Assembly: GCF_016743775.1 (NCBI RefSeq)
Contig: NZ_JAEQMY010000004.1
Span: forward strand, 124,001-188,000
Direction of reading: 5' to 3'
Origin: Microvirga aerilata
GTDB taxonomy: Bacteria; Pseudomonadota; Alphaproteobacteria; Rhizobiales; Beijerinckiaceae
DNA length: 64,000 bases
Shown: piece after piece, positions 44,202-53,118 of the stretch
Numbering within the stretch: position 1 is the stretch's first letter
Layout: each line of letters opens with the position of its first letter
Notes under the pieces: generated by a model
Databases searched by the model: none
What the model was told of the DNA's origin: nothing
What the model saw: only the letters and a program-made list of their open reading frames with translations
Translations under genes and position numbers: made by a program

Positions 44202-45374
44202 CTAACTCATCTTCGCCTCCCTGATGGCTTGGGAGAGATCCTCGACCAGGGCTTCCTGGCCCTCCAGGCCCACATGGAGCCGCACGATCCGCTCCGAGAC
44301 GCCGAAATCGATGGCGGAGTTCGGGCCTGCCGCCTGCACCCGCACGACCTGGGCCGGCACCACGAGGCTCTCATGCCCGCCCCAGCTGACGCCGAGCTTG
44401 AAGAACCGCAGCGCATCCGCGAACCTCGGGATGTCCACGCTGTCGTCGAACTCGAAGGAGAACAGGCCGGATGAGCCCTGCAGCCCATCCGGCAAGCCGT
44501 TGCCGAGCCCGGGATGGTAAACCGCCACCACGTCGGGGCGGTCCGCAAGCGCTCGCGCCACGTGCAGCGCCGCCGCCTCGTGCGCCTTCATACGGATCGG
44601 CAAGGTGCGCAAGCCCCGCAGGAGGAGCCACGCATCGAAGGGGGACAGCTTGCCTCCCAGGTAAGGATAGACGCGGGAGCGGATCTCGCCGATGAGCGCC
44701 TTGGACCCGACGACCACACCCGCCACCACGTCGCTGTGGCCGCCGATATATTTGGAGGCTGAGTGCACCACGAGGTCGCAACCGAGGGTCAGCGGCTGCT
44801 GGAAGACCGGGCTCGCCCAGCTGTTGTCGATGATGGAAAGGGCGCCGTTCTCGCGGGCGATCCGCGCAAGCGCCGCCACGTCATGAACATGCATGAGCCA
44901 GCTCGTCGGGCTTTCCATGTAGAAGAGCCGCGCGCCGGGCAGAGCGCGCCGCACCGCATCGAGGTCGCGGCCGTCCACATAGTCGACGGTCACGTTGATG
45001 CGCTTGAGATAGGTCTGGAAGAGACGGTACGCGTCAGGATAGACGTGCTCCACGCACACGATCCGGTCGCCGGGCTGGACGAATGCCAGGACGGCGGACG
45101 AGATGGCCGCCATGCCGCTGGCGAATCCGATCGCATCCTCGCCGCATTCCAGGGCGGCCATCTTCTCCTCGAACAGGCGAACCGTGGGATTGAGGCCGCG
45201 GGTATAGGTGGGCCGCACCTTCTGCCCGCGATAGGTTTCCTCCATCTCGGCGTAGGAACCGAAGGTGAAGAGCGAGGTCTGAACGATGGGCGGCACGACG
45301 GCCTCATAGGCATGCTCCCCGTCATGGGCGAGGATTGCCATGGCGCGCGCCAGCGGATCGCCGGAAGTACTCAT
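44202..45374 (-). CDS. PLP-dependent trans-sulfuration enzyme (cystathionine lyase family)
   Basis: A 390-residue enzyme of the Cys/Met metabolism PLP family. The PLP lysine is in HSASKYIGGHSD; other marks are the phosphate-binding ASGMAAIS, the active-site tyrosine region TYTRGLNPT and DNSWASPVF with the PLP-pairing Asp. The family includes cystathionine beta- and gamma-lyase, methionine gamma-lyase and O-acetylhomoserine sulfhydrylase; sequence alone does not decide which. Its ATG overlaps the GntR gene stop as ATGA, and an ABC importer follows after 62 bases, so it most likely acts on the imported compound. Confidence 0.87.
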   Translation of the reverse strand: MSTSGDPLARAMAILAHDGEHAYEAVVPPIVQTSLFTFGSYAEMEETYRGQKVRPTYTRGLNPTVRLFEEKMAALECGEDAIGFASGMAAISSAVLAFVQPGDRIVCVEHVYPDAYRLFQTYLKRINVTVDYVDGRDLDAVRRALPGARLFYMESPTSWLMHVHDVAALARIARENGALSIIDNSWASPVFQQPLTLGCDLVVHSASKYIGGHSDVVAGVVVGSKALIGEIRSRVYPYLGGKLSPFDAWLLLRGLRTLPIRMKAHEAAALHVARALADRPDVVAVYHPGLGNGLPDGLQGSSGLFSFEFDDSVDIPRFADALRFFKLGVSWGGHESLVVPAQVVRVQAAGPNSAIDFGVSERIVRLHVGLEGQEALVEDLSQAIREAKMS

Positions 45375-46108
45375 CTGATCATGTCCTTGATATCCTCCTC
45401 CACGATGGCGAGGATCGAAAGTGTCTTGGCGCGGGCCGCATCGGGATCCTTGGCGGCGACCGCCTCGAACAGCTCGCGGTGAAACGGAAAGGAGCGCGCG
45501 GCGAAATCCACCCGCACGCGCGACATGCCGAACAGGATCTGAACGCTCTCGCGCATCTGCGACAGAAGCTGGTTGAAGATGGGGTTGCCGCACGCATCGT
45601 AGATGGCAAGGTGGAAAGCCAAATCCTCGGGGCCGGCGCAGCCCTTCTCGCGATGCACGGCCTCCATGATCAGGAGCTTGGATTCGATCCGCTCCAGATC
45701 AGCGGCACCGGCGCGCAAGGCAGCAAGCGCGCTCGCCTCGACCTCCAAGCCGCGGCGAACCTCCAGCATCTGGAGAAGACCGTCACGCCCGCTGTCGACA
45801 GCAAGGGGAAGGTGCATGGTCTCGGGCGAGATCCGCCGCAGGAGGTAGGTGCCGCTGCCCCTTCGGCTCTCGACCACGCCAAGAGCCTGCCAGTGGCGGA
45901 TGACCTCGCGAATCGTGGAACGTCCGACCGATAGCTCCGCCATCAACTCACGCTCCGGAGGCAAGCAGTCTCCGGGCTTCAGATCCGAATGCCCGATGTA
46001 CTCGGCGATGGCCCGCATCGCGCCCGACATCCGGGCAGACGTGGCGCCGCGTGCCTGAGATCCCGATCCTGCTTGCACCCTGCCCAAGCCTCCAGCGCTC
46101 GCCTGCAT
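45371..46108 (-). CDS. GntR/FadR-family transcriptional regulator
   Basis: A 245-residue regulator with an N-terminal winged helix (PPERELMAELSVGRSTIREVIRHW, with the recognition helix around residue 65) and a C-terminal FCD ligand-binding domain, whose metal-binding histidines probably include FHLAIYD and FPFHREL. FCD regulators sense carboxylic or amino acids and usually repress the adjacent operon. ATG at 46108 is chosen; a TTG at 46114 and an ATG at 46030 that starts just before the helix-turn-helix are possible. First gene of the lyase-ABC operon. Confidence 0.87.
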   Translation of the reverse strand: MQASAGGLGRVQAGSGSQARGATSARMSGAMRAIAEYIGHSDLKPGDCLPPERELMAELSVGRSTIREVIRHWQALGVVESRRGSGTYLLRRISPETMHLPLAVDSGRDGLLQMLEVRRGLEVEASALAALRAGAADLERIESKLLIMEAVHREKGCAGPEDLAFHLAIYDACGNPIFNQLLSQMRESVQILFGMSRVRVDFAARSFPFHRELFEAVAAKDPDAARAKTLSILAIVEEDIKDMIR

Positions 46109-46293
46109 TCCCAAAAGGGAGCGTTTGCTGAAATTGGTCTGACAACTTCAAGGCTGGATGAAGGCGCACCGGTTGTCAAGGCCGCACCAAGGCTCGGTCG
46201 AGCGCTCGAGAAACGCTGAGGGAAAAGCCAGGCGACCGAAGAGCGATCACGGATGGGCCTCGCACCCGTCGGAAGCTGGCCTGGAAGCCGTCG

Positions 46294-47223
46294 TCAGCTC
46301 AGGCGGCTCAAAGCGGCCTTGCCCCGCGCGGCAAGACTTTCCGGATGCCCCGCCAGATGCTCCACGCTGAGCCAGCGCTCCCAGTCCAGCATGAGGGTCC
46401 AGGCGGGATCGCTCAGATGCGCTTGCGGCAACCGATAATGAAATACGGGCCTCGACCCGATCTTCTCGTGCGGCAGCATCGAGCGCACCCGCTCCTCATC
46501 GAAGTGAGTCAGAAGCGGCAGAAGATCGAGCGCTCGATTGCGGGTCGGGTTTGCCGCGAGATAATCATCCGTCAGGAGTGGCAGGTCAGGCCAGTAACCC
46601 GGATCGAGCACGCGCTGCTTGTAGGCCTGCGGGTAGTCGGGAGGCAGGACGAGAGCCCCCCGAAGGCTCCCGCGCGCGGTCTCCTGCCGAAGGCGGTCGC
46701 CGACCAGGAGAAAAGCCTTGAGAAAGGCCGTTACCGTTGTGGCGTCGAGGCGTGGCGGATCGACATTGAAGTGGAGCCCCAGCGAGTCCCAGAGCACGGC
46801 CCCGCGGCCGAACGCCCCCGCAGCCCGCAAGCTCGCGACGACCCGGTCCATCTCCGGGAGCCGCGCGATGGGCATGGGGGCGGTGATCAACTCCCGCGGG
46901 ACGAAGGGCGAGACCACCGTGCCGAGCCACGCCGCAACACGTCTATCGAGCCTCAGGCCGAGCTCAGGATGCCGTTGGGGGTGGACATACCGCAAGTCGG
47001 TCTCGACGGACAGGGTCCCAAGGGAGGTGCCGCTGATCTTGAAAGCGTGCGGGTCCTCAGCCTCGCAGGTTCCGCCAAGGTCAGCCGCAAGGGCTTGAGC
47101 GGCGGCTTGGGCATTCGGGCCGAGAAACTCGATCTCAACCCCCACCTGCCGCAGCCTGCCGTCAGCGGTAAGGAGAATGGGCGGGCTGAGCGCTTCGGCC
47201 CCTATGGCAATGTCGTTCATCAC
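46294..47223 (-). CDS. Amidoligase family protein
   Basis: A 309-residue protein of the putative amidoligase family (COOH-NH2 ligase type). The RQVGVEIEF segment near residue 25 and WDSLGLHFNVDPP near residue 145 are typical, with Glu/His residues as in glutamate-cysteine and glutamine-synthetase-like ligases. Such enzymes should join a carboxylate and an amine with ATP, often on peptide or cell-wall material. In many genomes the gene sits next to a class I glutamine amidotransferase; here none is adjacent. Substrate unknown. ATG at 47223 (or the next codon). Confidence 0.78.
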   Translation of the reverse strand: MMNDIAIGAEALSPPILLTADGRLRQVGVEIEFLGPNAQAAAQALAADLGGTCEAEDPHAFKISGTSLGTLSVETDLRYVHPQRHPELGLRLDRRVAAWLGTVVSPFVPRELITAPMPIARLPEMDRVVASLRAAGAFGRGAVLWDSLGLHFNVDPPRLDATTVTAFLKAFLLVGDRLRQETARGSLRGALVLPPDYPQAYKQRVLDPGYWPDLPLLTDDYLAANPTRNRALDLLPLLTHFDEERVRSMLPHEKIGSRPVFHYRLPQAHLSDPAWTLMLDWERWLSVEHLAGHPESLAARGKAALSRLS

Positions 47224-47361
47224 CGTCTGACATGGGGATGACGTGGCCCGATCACAATCGACATGGATCCGGTTGATGGTTTCAGACTCGCGGATCGTTC
47301 ACGTGGGACGGCAACCTCCCTGGCCCGAAAGGCTTGGGATCGACGCAGGATGGGAGGAAGG

Positions 47362-47437
47362 TGGTGGGCCCGGCAGGACTCGAACCTGCAACCAGACCGT
47401 TATGAGCGGCCGGCTCTAACCATTGAGCTACAGGCCC
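47362..47437 (-). tRNA. tRNA with CAT anticodon (Ile2 or Met)
   Basis: A 76-base tRNA read on the - strand with encoded CCA. The 7-bp acceptor stem GGGCCTG/CGGGCCC has one G-T pair; D-arm GCTC-AATGGTT-AGAGC, T-loop GGTTCGAGTCC, anticodon CAT at 47402-47404 within CTCATAA. The body resembles tRNA-Ile2, in which the C is later changed to lysidine by TilS so that it reads AUA, more than initiator or elongator Met; the identity is not certain without TilS-determinant comparison. Confidence 0.9.
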
Positions 47438-47726
47438 TTCCGAGGAAGGCAAAGGGTCGTCTGCGGAGGCCCTATCGTCACCCCGTGGCGTGACGGAAGG
47501 CCCCTGCCCTGTCCTGACCGGGGTCGAGGAAAGATCCCTCCGGGATCACCCGAGGACCCTTGTGTTCCTGTAATACATCTTCATCGCCGTCAAGCCGGTT
47601 TTGTCCTGCCTCGACGGGCCTCGCTGCCGCAGCGACGGTAGATCTTTGGGAACCATGATCCAGTTATGGCTCGTGCCGGCATAGCGCCCCTCGTCACCCG
47701 ATGCCTGCCAGGAGATGGAGAAGCCG

Positions 47727-48725
47727 ATGGGATTGCTTGTCGACGGCGTCTGGCAGGACCAGTGGTACGACACCAAAAGCACCGGCGGGCGCTTCGTCCG
47801 CAAGGACTCGGACTTCCGCAGCTGGATCACCGCCGACGGATCCGCAGGTCCGACGGGCCAGGATGGGTTCAAGGCCGAGGCCGGGCGCTACCATCTTTAC
47901 GTGTCGCTCGCCTGTCCCTGGGCCCATCGCGCCCTGATCATGCGCAAGCTCAAGGGGCTCGAGGCCATGATCGGCGTCTCGACCGTTCATTGGCGCATGC
48001 TGGATCGAGGCTGGACCTTCGAGGAAGGTCCCGGCGTCATCCCGGATAGCATCAACGGGGCGGATTTTCTGCACCAGGTCTACACGGCGGCGAAGCCTGA
48101 CTATACGGGCCGCGTGACGGTTCCGGTGCTCTGGGACAAGGCCTCGGCCGCCATCGTGAACAACGAATCCGCCGAGATCATTCGCATGCTGAACTCCGCC
48201 TTCGACGGCATCGAGGCAACGCCCGGCGATTATTATCCAGAGGATCTGCGCCCGGAGATCCACGCCCTGAATGCGCTCATCTACGACACCGTGAACAACG
48301 GGGTCTACAAGGCGGGCTTCGCCACGACGCAGCACGCCTACGAGGAGGCGGTTCGTCCGCTGTTCGAGACCCTGGACACCCTCGACAGGCGCCTGTCCTC
48401 ACGGCGCTATCTGTGCGGCGAGCGGATGACGGAGGCGGATATCAGGCTTTTCACCACCCTGGTGCGCTTCGACCCGGTCTATGTGGGCCATTTCAAATGC
48501 AACCTGCGCCGGATTGCGGATTATCCGCACCTGTCGGGCTACCTGCGCGATCTCTACCAGACCGCCGGCATCGCCGAGACCGTGAACATGCACCACATCA
48601 AGGCGCACTACTACGAGAGCCACAAGACCATCAATCCCACGGGCGTCGTGCCCCTCGGCCCCGTCATGGATCTCGATGCGCCGCATGGGCGCGAAGGGCT
48701 CATCAAGGAGGGAGCATCGGAGTGA
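47727..48725 (+). CDS. Glutathionyl-hydroquinone reductase (Xi-class GST, YqjG-like)
   Basis: A 332-residue Xi-class glutathione transferase that removes glutathione from glutathionyl-hydroquinones. The catalytic Cys is in SLACPWAHR (C63) and the downstream VPVLWDK and NESAEIIRM motifs belong to the thioredoxin-like part; the C-terminal domain has YLCGERMTEADIRLFTTL. The length fits the family (about 320-330). ATG at 47727 has a GGAG at good spacing; an ATG at 47715 is too close to its site. It uses glutathione and works in the cytoplasm. Confidence 0.9.
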   Translation: MGLLVDGVWQDQWYDTKSTGGRFVRKDSDFRSWITADGSAGPTGQDGFKAEAGRYHLYVSLACPWAHRALIMRKLKGLEAMIGVSTVHWRMLDRGWTFEEGPGVIPDSINGADFLHQVYTAAKPDYTGRVTVPVLWDKASAAIVNNESAEIIRMLNSAFDGIEATPGDYYPEDLRPEIHALNALIYDTVNNGVYKAGFATTQHAYEEAVRPLFETLDTLDRRLSSRRYLCGERMTEADIRLFTTLVRFDPVYVGHFKCNLRRIADYPHLSGYLRDLYQTAGIAETVNMHHIKAHYYESHKTINPTGVVPLGPVMDLDAPHGREGLIKEGASE

Positions 48726-48762
48726 CTCTAAAAGTGCAGGCTCACTTTTCACGGCCGATGCT

Positions 48763-49986
48763 CTAGGGCCGGTAGACCTCGATGGCCTCCTGGAAGCCCT
48801 CGACCGCGTGGCTGCCGAGCGGCAGGGGGTTGCCCCACAGATGATCGACGAAGGGCTTCGACATGAGAAGCGGCTCGCCAAGGCGCTTGTTCAGGTCCGC
48901 GATGCGGCTCGCCAGGTTCACGTCGCGGCCGATCACCGTGAAATCGAGCCTTTGTCCGGACCCGACATTGCCGTAGGCCGCATCGCCGTGATGCAGGGCG
49001 AAGCCCACATTGATGGGCACCGGAAAGCGGCCCTCGTTGTTGGCGGCCTCGATGCGCTGCAGTGCCCGGCTCGCGGCCGTGAGCGCCGATTGCGCCGCCC
49101 CGCCCGTATCGTCGCCCTTGTCGCGGACGATGGCGAGAAGCCCGTCGCCCAGATATTTCAGAACCTCCCCGCCCTCGTCCTCGATGGGCGGCACGAGGCA
49201 GTCGAAATAGTTGTTCAACAGCTCGACGGCGCTCTCAGGGGTCAGCGTCGAGGAGATATGGGTGTAGTCCCGCATGTCGGCGAACAGGATGGCCGAGCGG
49301 ATGCGCGTCACCTGCCCGCGCTGGATGGCGCCGGACAGGATGGCCTTGTGCGGATCGTCCCCCACATAGATGCGCAGCACCTCGTCGAGCCGGTTGCTCG
49401 TGGCCCGCAGCTCGGTCACGAGAGAGAAGGACGGCATCACGAGGCGCAGGATCGTCAGCCCGCGCTCGCCGAAACCCTCAGGGGAGCGGGTGGCAAACGA
49501 GATCGCGTTTTCCGCCCCATTGGTGAACCGCACGGGAATCGTGAGATAATGGCGGTAGCCCGCCTCCTTGAGTTCGGGAATGACCGGAAAGAGATCGTCG
49601 GGCGTTTCCGCCAGATCGAGCAGCAGCCATTCGCGGGTGCGGTTGACATGGGCGAAGGGGCTGACCTGGTAGATGGCCTCGCGGCGGTCGCCATGGGGCA
49701 GGTAGCGCACGACCGTCCCCTCCTCGCGGGTCCAGAATCGGCCGATACCGGCATATTCGGTATGCAGCGCCTCGATGGCCGAGACGGCCCGGTCGATGGG
49801 AAGGCCCAAATCGATCAGCCGCTCGAGAAAACCCGTCAGAACCTCGTTCGAGTCCTCCATCCGGGCCGCAACCGTGACCAGCCAGTCCCGGAGGGCCACG
49901 GCGCGCGACAGGCTTTCCGCATCGAGGCTGCGGGCCAGGGCCAGCATATCGCCGGGAGCGTCTAGGGAGGAAGAAGGGTGCATCAT
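48763..49986 (-). CDS. Adenylate/guanylate cyclase (class III)
   Basis: A 407-residue soluble cyclase. An N-terminal helical/sensor region (about 1-215, resembling GAF-like folding: RYLPHGDRREAIYQVSP, YRHYLTIPVRF) precedes a class III catalytic domain. Metal-binding Asp residues are in ILFADMRDYTHIS and LKYLGDGLLAI, with the later FTVIGRDVNLASRI motif that holds the transition-state residues. The base-specificity residues are not easily read, so cAMP versus cGMP is open. Start at ATG 49986 (49983 is an alternative). Divergent from the 2OG oxygenase gene. Confidence 0.85.
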   Translation of the reverse strand: MMHPSSSLDAPGDMLALARSLDAESLSRAVALRDWLVTVAARMEDSNEVLTGFLERLIDLGLPIDRAVSAIEALHTEYAGIGRFWTREEGTVVRYLPHGDRREAIYQVSPFAHVNRTREWLLLDLAETPDDLFPVIPELKEAGYRHYLTIPVRFTNGAENAISFATRSPEGFGERGLTILRLVMPSFSLVTELRATSNRLDEVLRIYVGDDPHKAILSGAIQRGQVTRIRSAILFADMRDYTHISSTLTPESAVELLNNYFDCLVPPIEDEGGEVLKYLGDGLLAIVRDKGDDTGGAAQSALTAASRALQRIEAANNEGRFPVPINVGFALHHGDAAYGNVGSGQRLDFTVIGRDVNLASRIADLNKRLGEPLLMSKPFVDHLWGNPLPLGSHAVEGFQEAIEVYRP

Positions 49987-50114
49987 AAAGCCAAGGTGTG
50001 TTGTCCCCTCGGATCCTGCAACCCGTGAGGAGGATTTCGTGCCAGAAAGCTGGTATGCGCCCTGAATGAGGCATTCGTTTTGACAGACGCCAGCCCCCGT
50101 AATAGAGCCGAGCC

Positions 50115-50735
50115 ATGCCAAGCATCGACACGCTTTTCGTCACCAAGATCTACCGCGCCGAGCTGACCGGCACAAAGGCCGAGGGCCGCAACGCGGAGCT
50201 CGAAGCCGCCTGCCTGTCCATCGCCGAGGACGACGAGGCGGGCCAGCGCTGGTGCGTGAAGCACGGCTATCCGGGCTACACGTCCTATGCGTCCCTGAAC
50301 GACCTGCCCTGGCGGGTTCCGGTGTTCGGGGACCTGCTGAAGGAGCTCGACAAGCATGTGGCGGCCTTCGCCAAGGAGCTGGAGTTCGACCTCCAGGGCC
50401 GCAAGCTCGTGCTCGACAGCCTGTGGATCAATATCCTGCCGCCCGGCGGCATCCACACCTCGCACATCCATCCCCATTCGGTGATCAGCGGCACCTATTA
50501 CGTGACGATCCCCGAGGGGGCGAGCGCCCTCAAGCTCGAGGATCCGCGCCTCGGCTTCATGATGGCGGCCCCGCCCCGCAAGGCCAAGGCGAAGCCGGAA
50601 AACCGGCAGTTCGCCTATATGAAGCCGGCGCCGGGCACGGTGCTCCTGTGGGAGAGCTGGCTGCGCCACGAGGTGCCGCTCAACGAGGCCGAGAGCGAAC
50701 GCATCAGCGTGAGCTTCAACTACTCCTGGCAGTGA
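50115..50735 (+). CDS. 2OG-Fe(II) oxygenase family protein
   Basis: A 206-residue protein of the TIGR02466-like putative 2-oxoglutarate/Fe(II) oxygenase group. The iron ligands are likely His in GGIHTSHIHPHS (an H-x-x-H-x-H cluster), and a later His in LRHEVPLNE, with an Arg in ERISVSFNY for the 2-oxoglutarate carboxylate. Homologues are often hypothetical; the target is unknown. ATG at 50115 starts the conserved part. Single gene, divergent from the cyclase gene. Confidence 0.8.
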   Translation: MPSIDTLFVTKIYRAELTGTKAEGRNAELEAACLSIAEDDEAGQRWCVKHGYPGYTSYASLNDLPWRVPVFGDLLKELDKHVAAFAKELEFDLQGRKLVLDSLWINILPPGGIHTSHIHPHSVISGTYYVTIPEGASALKLEDPRLGFMMAAPPRKAKAKPENRQFAYMKPAPGTVLLWESWLRHEVPLNEAESERISVSFNYSWQ

Positions 50736-50786
50736 TCGGTCTCGTTCAGACCGCGGGACGATTGGGCAACCGTAGAAGCTGTATTC

Positions 50787-51122
50787 TCAATCATGCTCTG
50801 CGATCAAATGCTTCGGTGCGATGGCGCGCCATGCGGCTCGCAGGGCTCCCTGGAGGATTTGCTGGTCCGCCGTGGAAAGCCTGACCTTGGTGTATCCCCG
50901 GCGACCATAAGCTCCCGGGACAGGCTCGAACACCGTGGGCTCCGCCCGTGTTCGTAACTCCTGCTCTTCAGGTGGGAGCTTGATGACGCCCCACGTGGCG
51001 TCTGGCCAGCCCAGGGTTGCGAACACTTTTCCTCGCACCCTAAAGTCAGGATGCTCCATATGCTTCTCCTCAACAGCCTCCGGCAGTTGCAGCGCCAGGC
51101 GGCGGAAGTCATCCGGCGTCAA
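50787..51122 (-). CDS. MmcQ/YjbR family DNA-binding-like protein
   Basis: A 111-residue protein with the MmcQ/YjbR pattern: TPDDFRRLALQLPEAVEEKHMEHPDFRV, then GKVFATLGWPD and a C-terminal LQGALRAAWRAIAP helix. The CyaY-like fold is implied to bind DNA but function is unsettled. The start is probably the TTG at 51122, which gives the standard M-T-x-D-D-F beginning and has an AGGAG about 9 bases upstream; a GTG at 51143 would add seven residues. Confidence 0.82.
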   Translation of the reverse strand: MTPDDFRRLALQLPEAVEEKHMEHPDFRVRGKVFATLGWPDATWGVIKLPPEEQELRTRAEPTVFEPVPGAYGRRGYTKVRLSTADQQILQGALRAAWRAIAPKHLIAEHD

Positions 51123-51249
51123 GATAGTCTCTCCTCTCGTCACGACTTCAGTCGGGCTCCATACGGAACAGGCTAGCCTCTTCAGGAAAACAGAAATAGA
51201 CGCCTCGTTTCCGGCGACACGGCCGCGAGGCTTGCGCTAGAACATCCTC

Positions 51250-52308
51250 ATGCCGATGCTCCGCGACGACGACACCCTTTTTGCCGCCCTGATCGCCCGC
51301 GATCCCTCCTACGAAGGCTTCGCCTATGTGGGCGTGAAGACGACCGGCATCTTCTGCCGGCTGACCTGCCCGGCCCGGAAGCCGAAGCGCACGAACGTCG
51401 TCTTCTTCTCCTGCAAGGACGCCGCCCAGGATGCGGGCTTCCGCGCCTGCCTGCGCTGCAAGCCCCTCGACACCAAGCGGCCCGCGAGCGGCGCGCTCGA
51501 AATCCTGCGGGACAAGATCAAGGCGGAGCCCGACAGGCGCTGGAGCGCGGAGGATCTGAAGGCTCTGGGATACGACGCCTCCACGGTACGCCGCGCCTTC
51601 CAGCGGGAATACGGCGTCACCTTCGCCCAATATGCCCGTTCGCAGCGCCTGGGCCTGGCCGTCAGCACCCTGCAGCAGGGAGGCTCGGTCATGGACGCTC
51701 AACTGGATGCCGGCTACGAGTCCAGCAGCGGCTTTCGGGATGCAATCACGAAGCTCGTCGGAGACGTGCCGGTCAGGATGAACGCGCGCCAGGTTCTGGC
51801 GGCTCAATGGATCGATACGCCTATCGGCGCCATGCTGGGCGTGACGGACGATGAAGGCGTGCATCTTCTCGAGTTTGCCGAGCGCAAAGCCCTGCCCACC
51901 GAAATCGCCCGCTTGCGGCAGCGGGTGGGACCCATCCGCTTCGGGCAGAGCAAGATGCTTGAAGCGCTTGCGCATCAGGTGGGGCAATATTTCTCGGGAC
52001 GAGCGGCGTCCTTCGACATCCCTGTGGTCCAGAAGGGAACGCCTTTCGAGGCAACCGTATGGAGCGCGCTGCAGCAGGTGCCGCCCGGCGAAACGCGCAG
52101 TTACGGTGAGCTCGCCCGTTTCATAGGCCGACCCGAGGCGGCGCGGGCCGTGGCGCGCGCAAACGGCGCCAATCAGGTGGCAGTCATCGTTCCCTGCCAT
52201 CGCATCATCGGCGCCGATGGCTCGCTGACCGGCTATGGCGGCAAGCTCTGGCGCAAGCAATGGCTTCTCGAACACGAGCGGAGAGCCGCCGCGACAACCA
52301 ACCGATAA
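51250..52308 (+). CDS. ada: Ada: methylphosphotriester sensor and O6-methylguanine-DNA methyltransferase
   Basis: A 352-residue three-part protein. The N-terminal zinc domain carries four cysteines (C36, C40, C67, C70), one of which takes methyl groups from DNA phosphotriesters. A central AraC-type helix-turn-helix (about 95-180) activates genes, and the C-terminal methyltransferase has the active Cys in IVPCHRI (C316). All key residues are present, so it should both repair alkylated DNA and switch on the adaptive response. ATG at 51250. The next gene begins only 8 bases after the stop and may be part of the response. Confidence 0.93.
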   Translation: MPMLRDDDTLFAALIARDPSYEGFAYVGVKTTGIFCRLTCPARKPKRTNVVFFSCKDAAQDAGFRACLRCKPLDTKRPASGALEILRDKIKAEPDRRWSAEDLKALGYDASTVRRAFQREYGVTFAQYARSQRLGLAVSTLQQGGSVMDAQLDAGYESSSGFRDAITKLVGDVPVRMNARQVLAAQWIDTPIGAMLGVTDDEGVHLLEFAERKALPTEIARLRQRVGPIRFGQSKMLEALAHQVGQYFSGRAASFDIPVVQKGTPFEATVWSALQQVPPGETRSYGELARFIGRPEAARAVARANGANQVAVIVPCHRIIGADGSLTGYGGKLWRKQWLLEHERRAAATTNR

Positions 52309-52316
52309 GGAAAGAC

Positions 52317-53084
52317 ATGTCCGACCAAGCGATAAAGGCCGAAACCTTCAAGGGGCTCCATGTGCCGGGCCGTCCCGTCGTTCTGTTCAACATCTGGGAT
52401 GCGGGCAGCGCCAAGGCCGTGGCCGGCAGCGGCGCGAAGGCGCTGGCCACCGGCAGCTGGTCCGTTGCGGCGGCCTACGGTTTCGAGGATGGCGAGCACA
52501 TGCCGTTCGACCTCTGCATCGCCAATCTGGAGCGCATCGTCGCGGTGACGGATCTTCCGGTCACCATCGATCTCGAAAGCGGCTACGGCGCCGATCCCGA
52601 GGCGGTGGGCGCAACATTCGCCCGGGCGCTGAAGGCTGGCGCCATCGGCTGCAACATCGAGGACAGCTTCCGCGAGGCTGGGCCCTTGCGCGAGCCCCCG
52701 GAGCAGGCGGCGCGGATCAAGGGCGCCCGGACGGCCGCCGACAGGCTCGGAATCCCGGCCTTCGTGAACGCCCGCACAGATGTGTTCCTTCTGGCGGACC
52801 GCAGCAGCCATGACGAGGGCTTGGTGGCGCAGGCGATCGAGCGCGGCCGCGCCTATGCGGATGCGGGCGCCGACGGCCTGTTCGTGCCGGGCTTGGCCGA
52901 CGAGCGGCTGATCGGCCTCGTGGTCGAAGGCTCGCCCCTGCCGGTGAATGTGATGTTCAACGCAAGCATGCCGCCTGCCGCCAGGCTGGCGGAGCTCGGC
53001 GTGGCGCGGATCAGCCATGGGCCGGGGCCATACCGCCTGGTCATGAAGGCTCTGGAGGATGCCGCACGCGCGGCTCTCGTCTAG
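52317..53084 (+). CDS. Isocitrate lyase/PEP mutase superfamily protein
   Basis: A 255-residue (beta/alpha)8 enzyme of the PEP mutase/isocitrate lyase superfamily. The magnesium-binding D-x-E-x-G-Y-G motif (DLESGYG) and later IEDSF and NARTD are visible; the mobile K-K-C-G loop of true isocitrate lyase is absent, so a carbon-carbon lyase or oxaloacetate-type role is more likely. Typical length for the short branch. ATG at 52317 follows an AAGGAA site in the ada 3' region. The reason for co-location with ada is not known. Confidence 0.85.
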   Translation: MSDQAIKAETFKGLHVPGRPVVLFNIWDAGSAKAVAGSGAKALATGSWSVAAAYGFEDGEHMPFDLCIANLERIVAVTDLPVTIDLESGYGADPEAVGATFARALKAGAIGCNIEDSFREAGPLREPPEQAARIKGARTAADRLGIPAFVNARTDVFLLADRSSHDEGLVAQAIERGRAYADAGADGLFVPGLADERLIGLVVEGSPLPVNVMFNASMPPAARLAELGVARISHGPGPYRLVMKALEDAARAALV

Positions 53085-53094
53085 GAAGACCTGC

Positions 53095-53118
53095 CCTCGC
53101 GCCCTCTCAGGCGCGAGG
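53095..53118. terminator. Bidirectional hairpin between convergent genes
   Basis: CCTCGCGCC and GGCGCGAGG (9-base perfect arms, six-base loop) overlap the last codons of the MFS gene and follow the PEP-mutase-like gene after 10 bases. On the + strand it is followed by CTTCTCAATTTT, so it can end the + strand transcript. Confidence 0.6.

Noticed and set aside
47263..47493. Open frame across the tRNA gene, with the peptide WARQDSNLQPDRYERPAL
   Set aside because: This is the known false protein made by reading a tRNA gene on its opposite strand; the tRNA structure is perfect here.
50737..50753. CGGTCT/AGACCG hairpin after the 2OG oxygenase gene
   Set aside because: Only 6 base pairs and no T-run; too weak to call a terminator.
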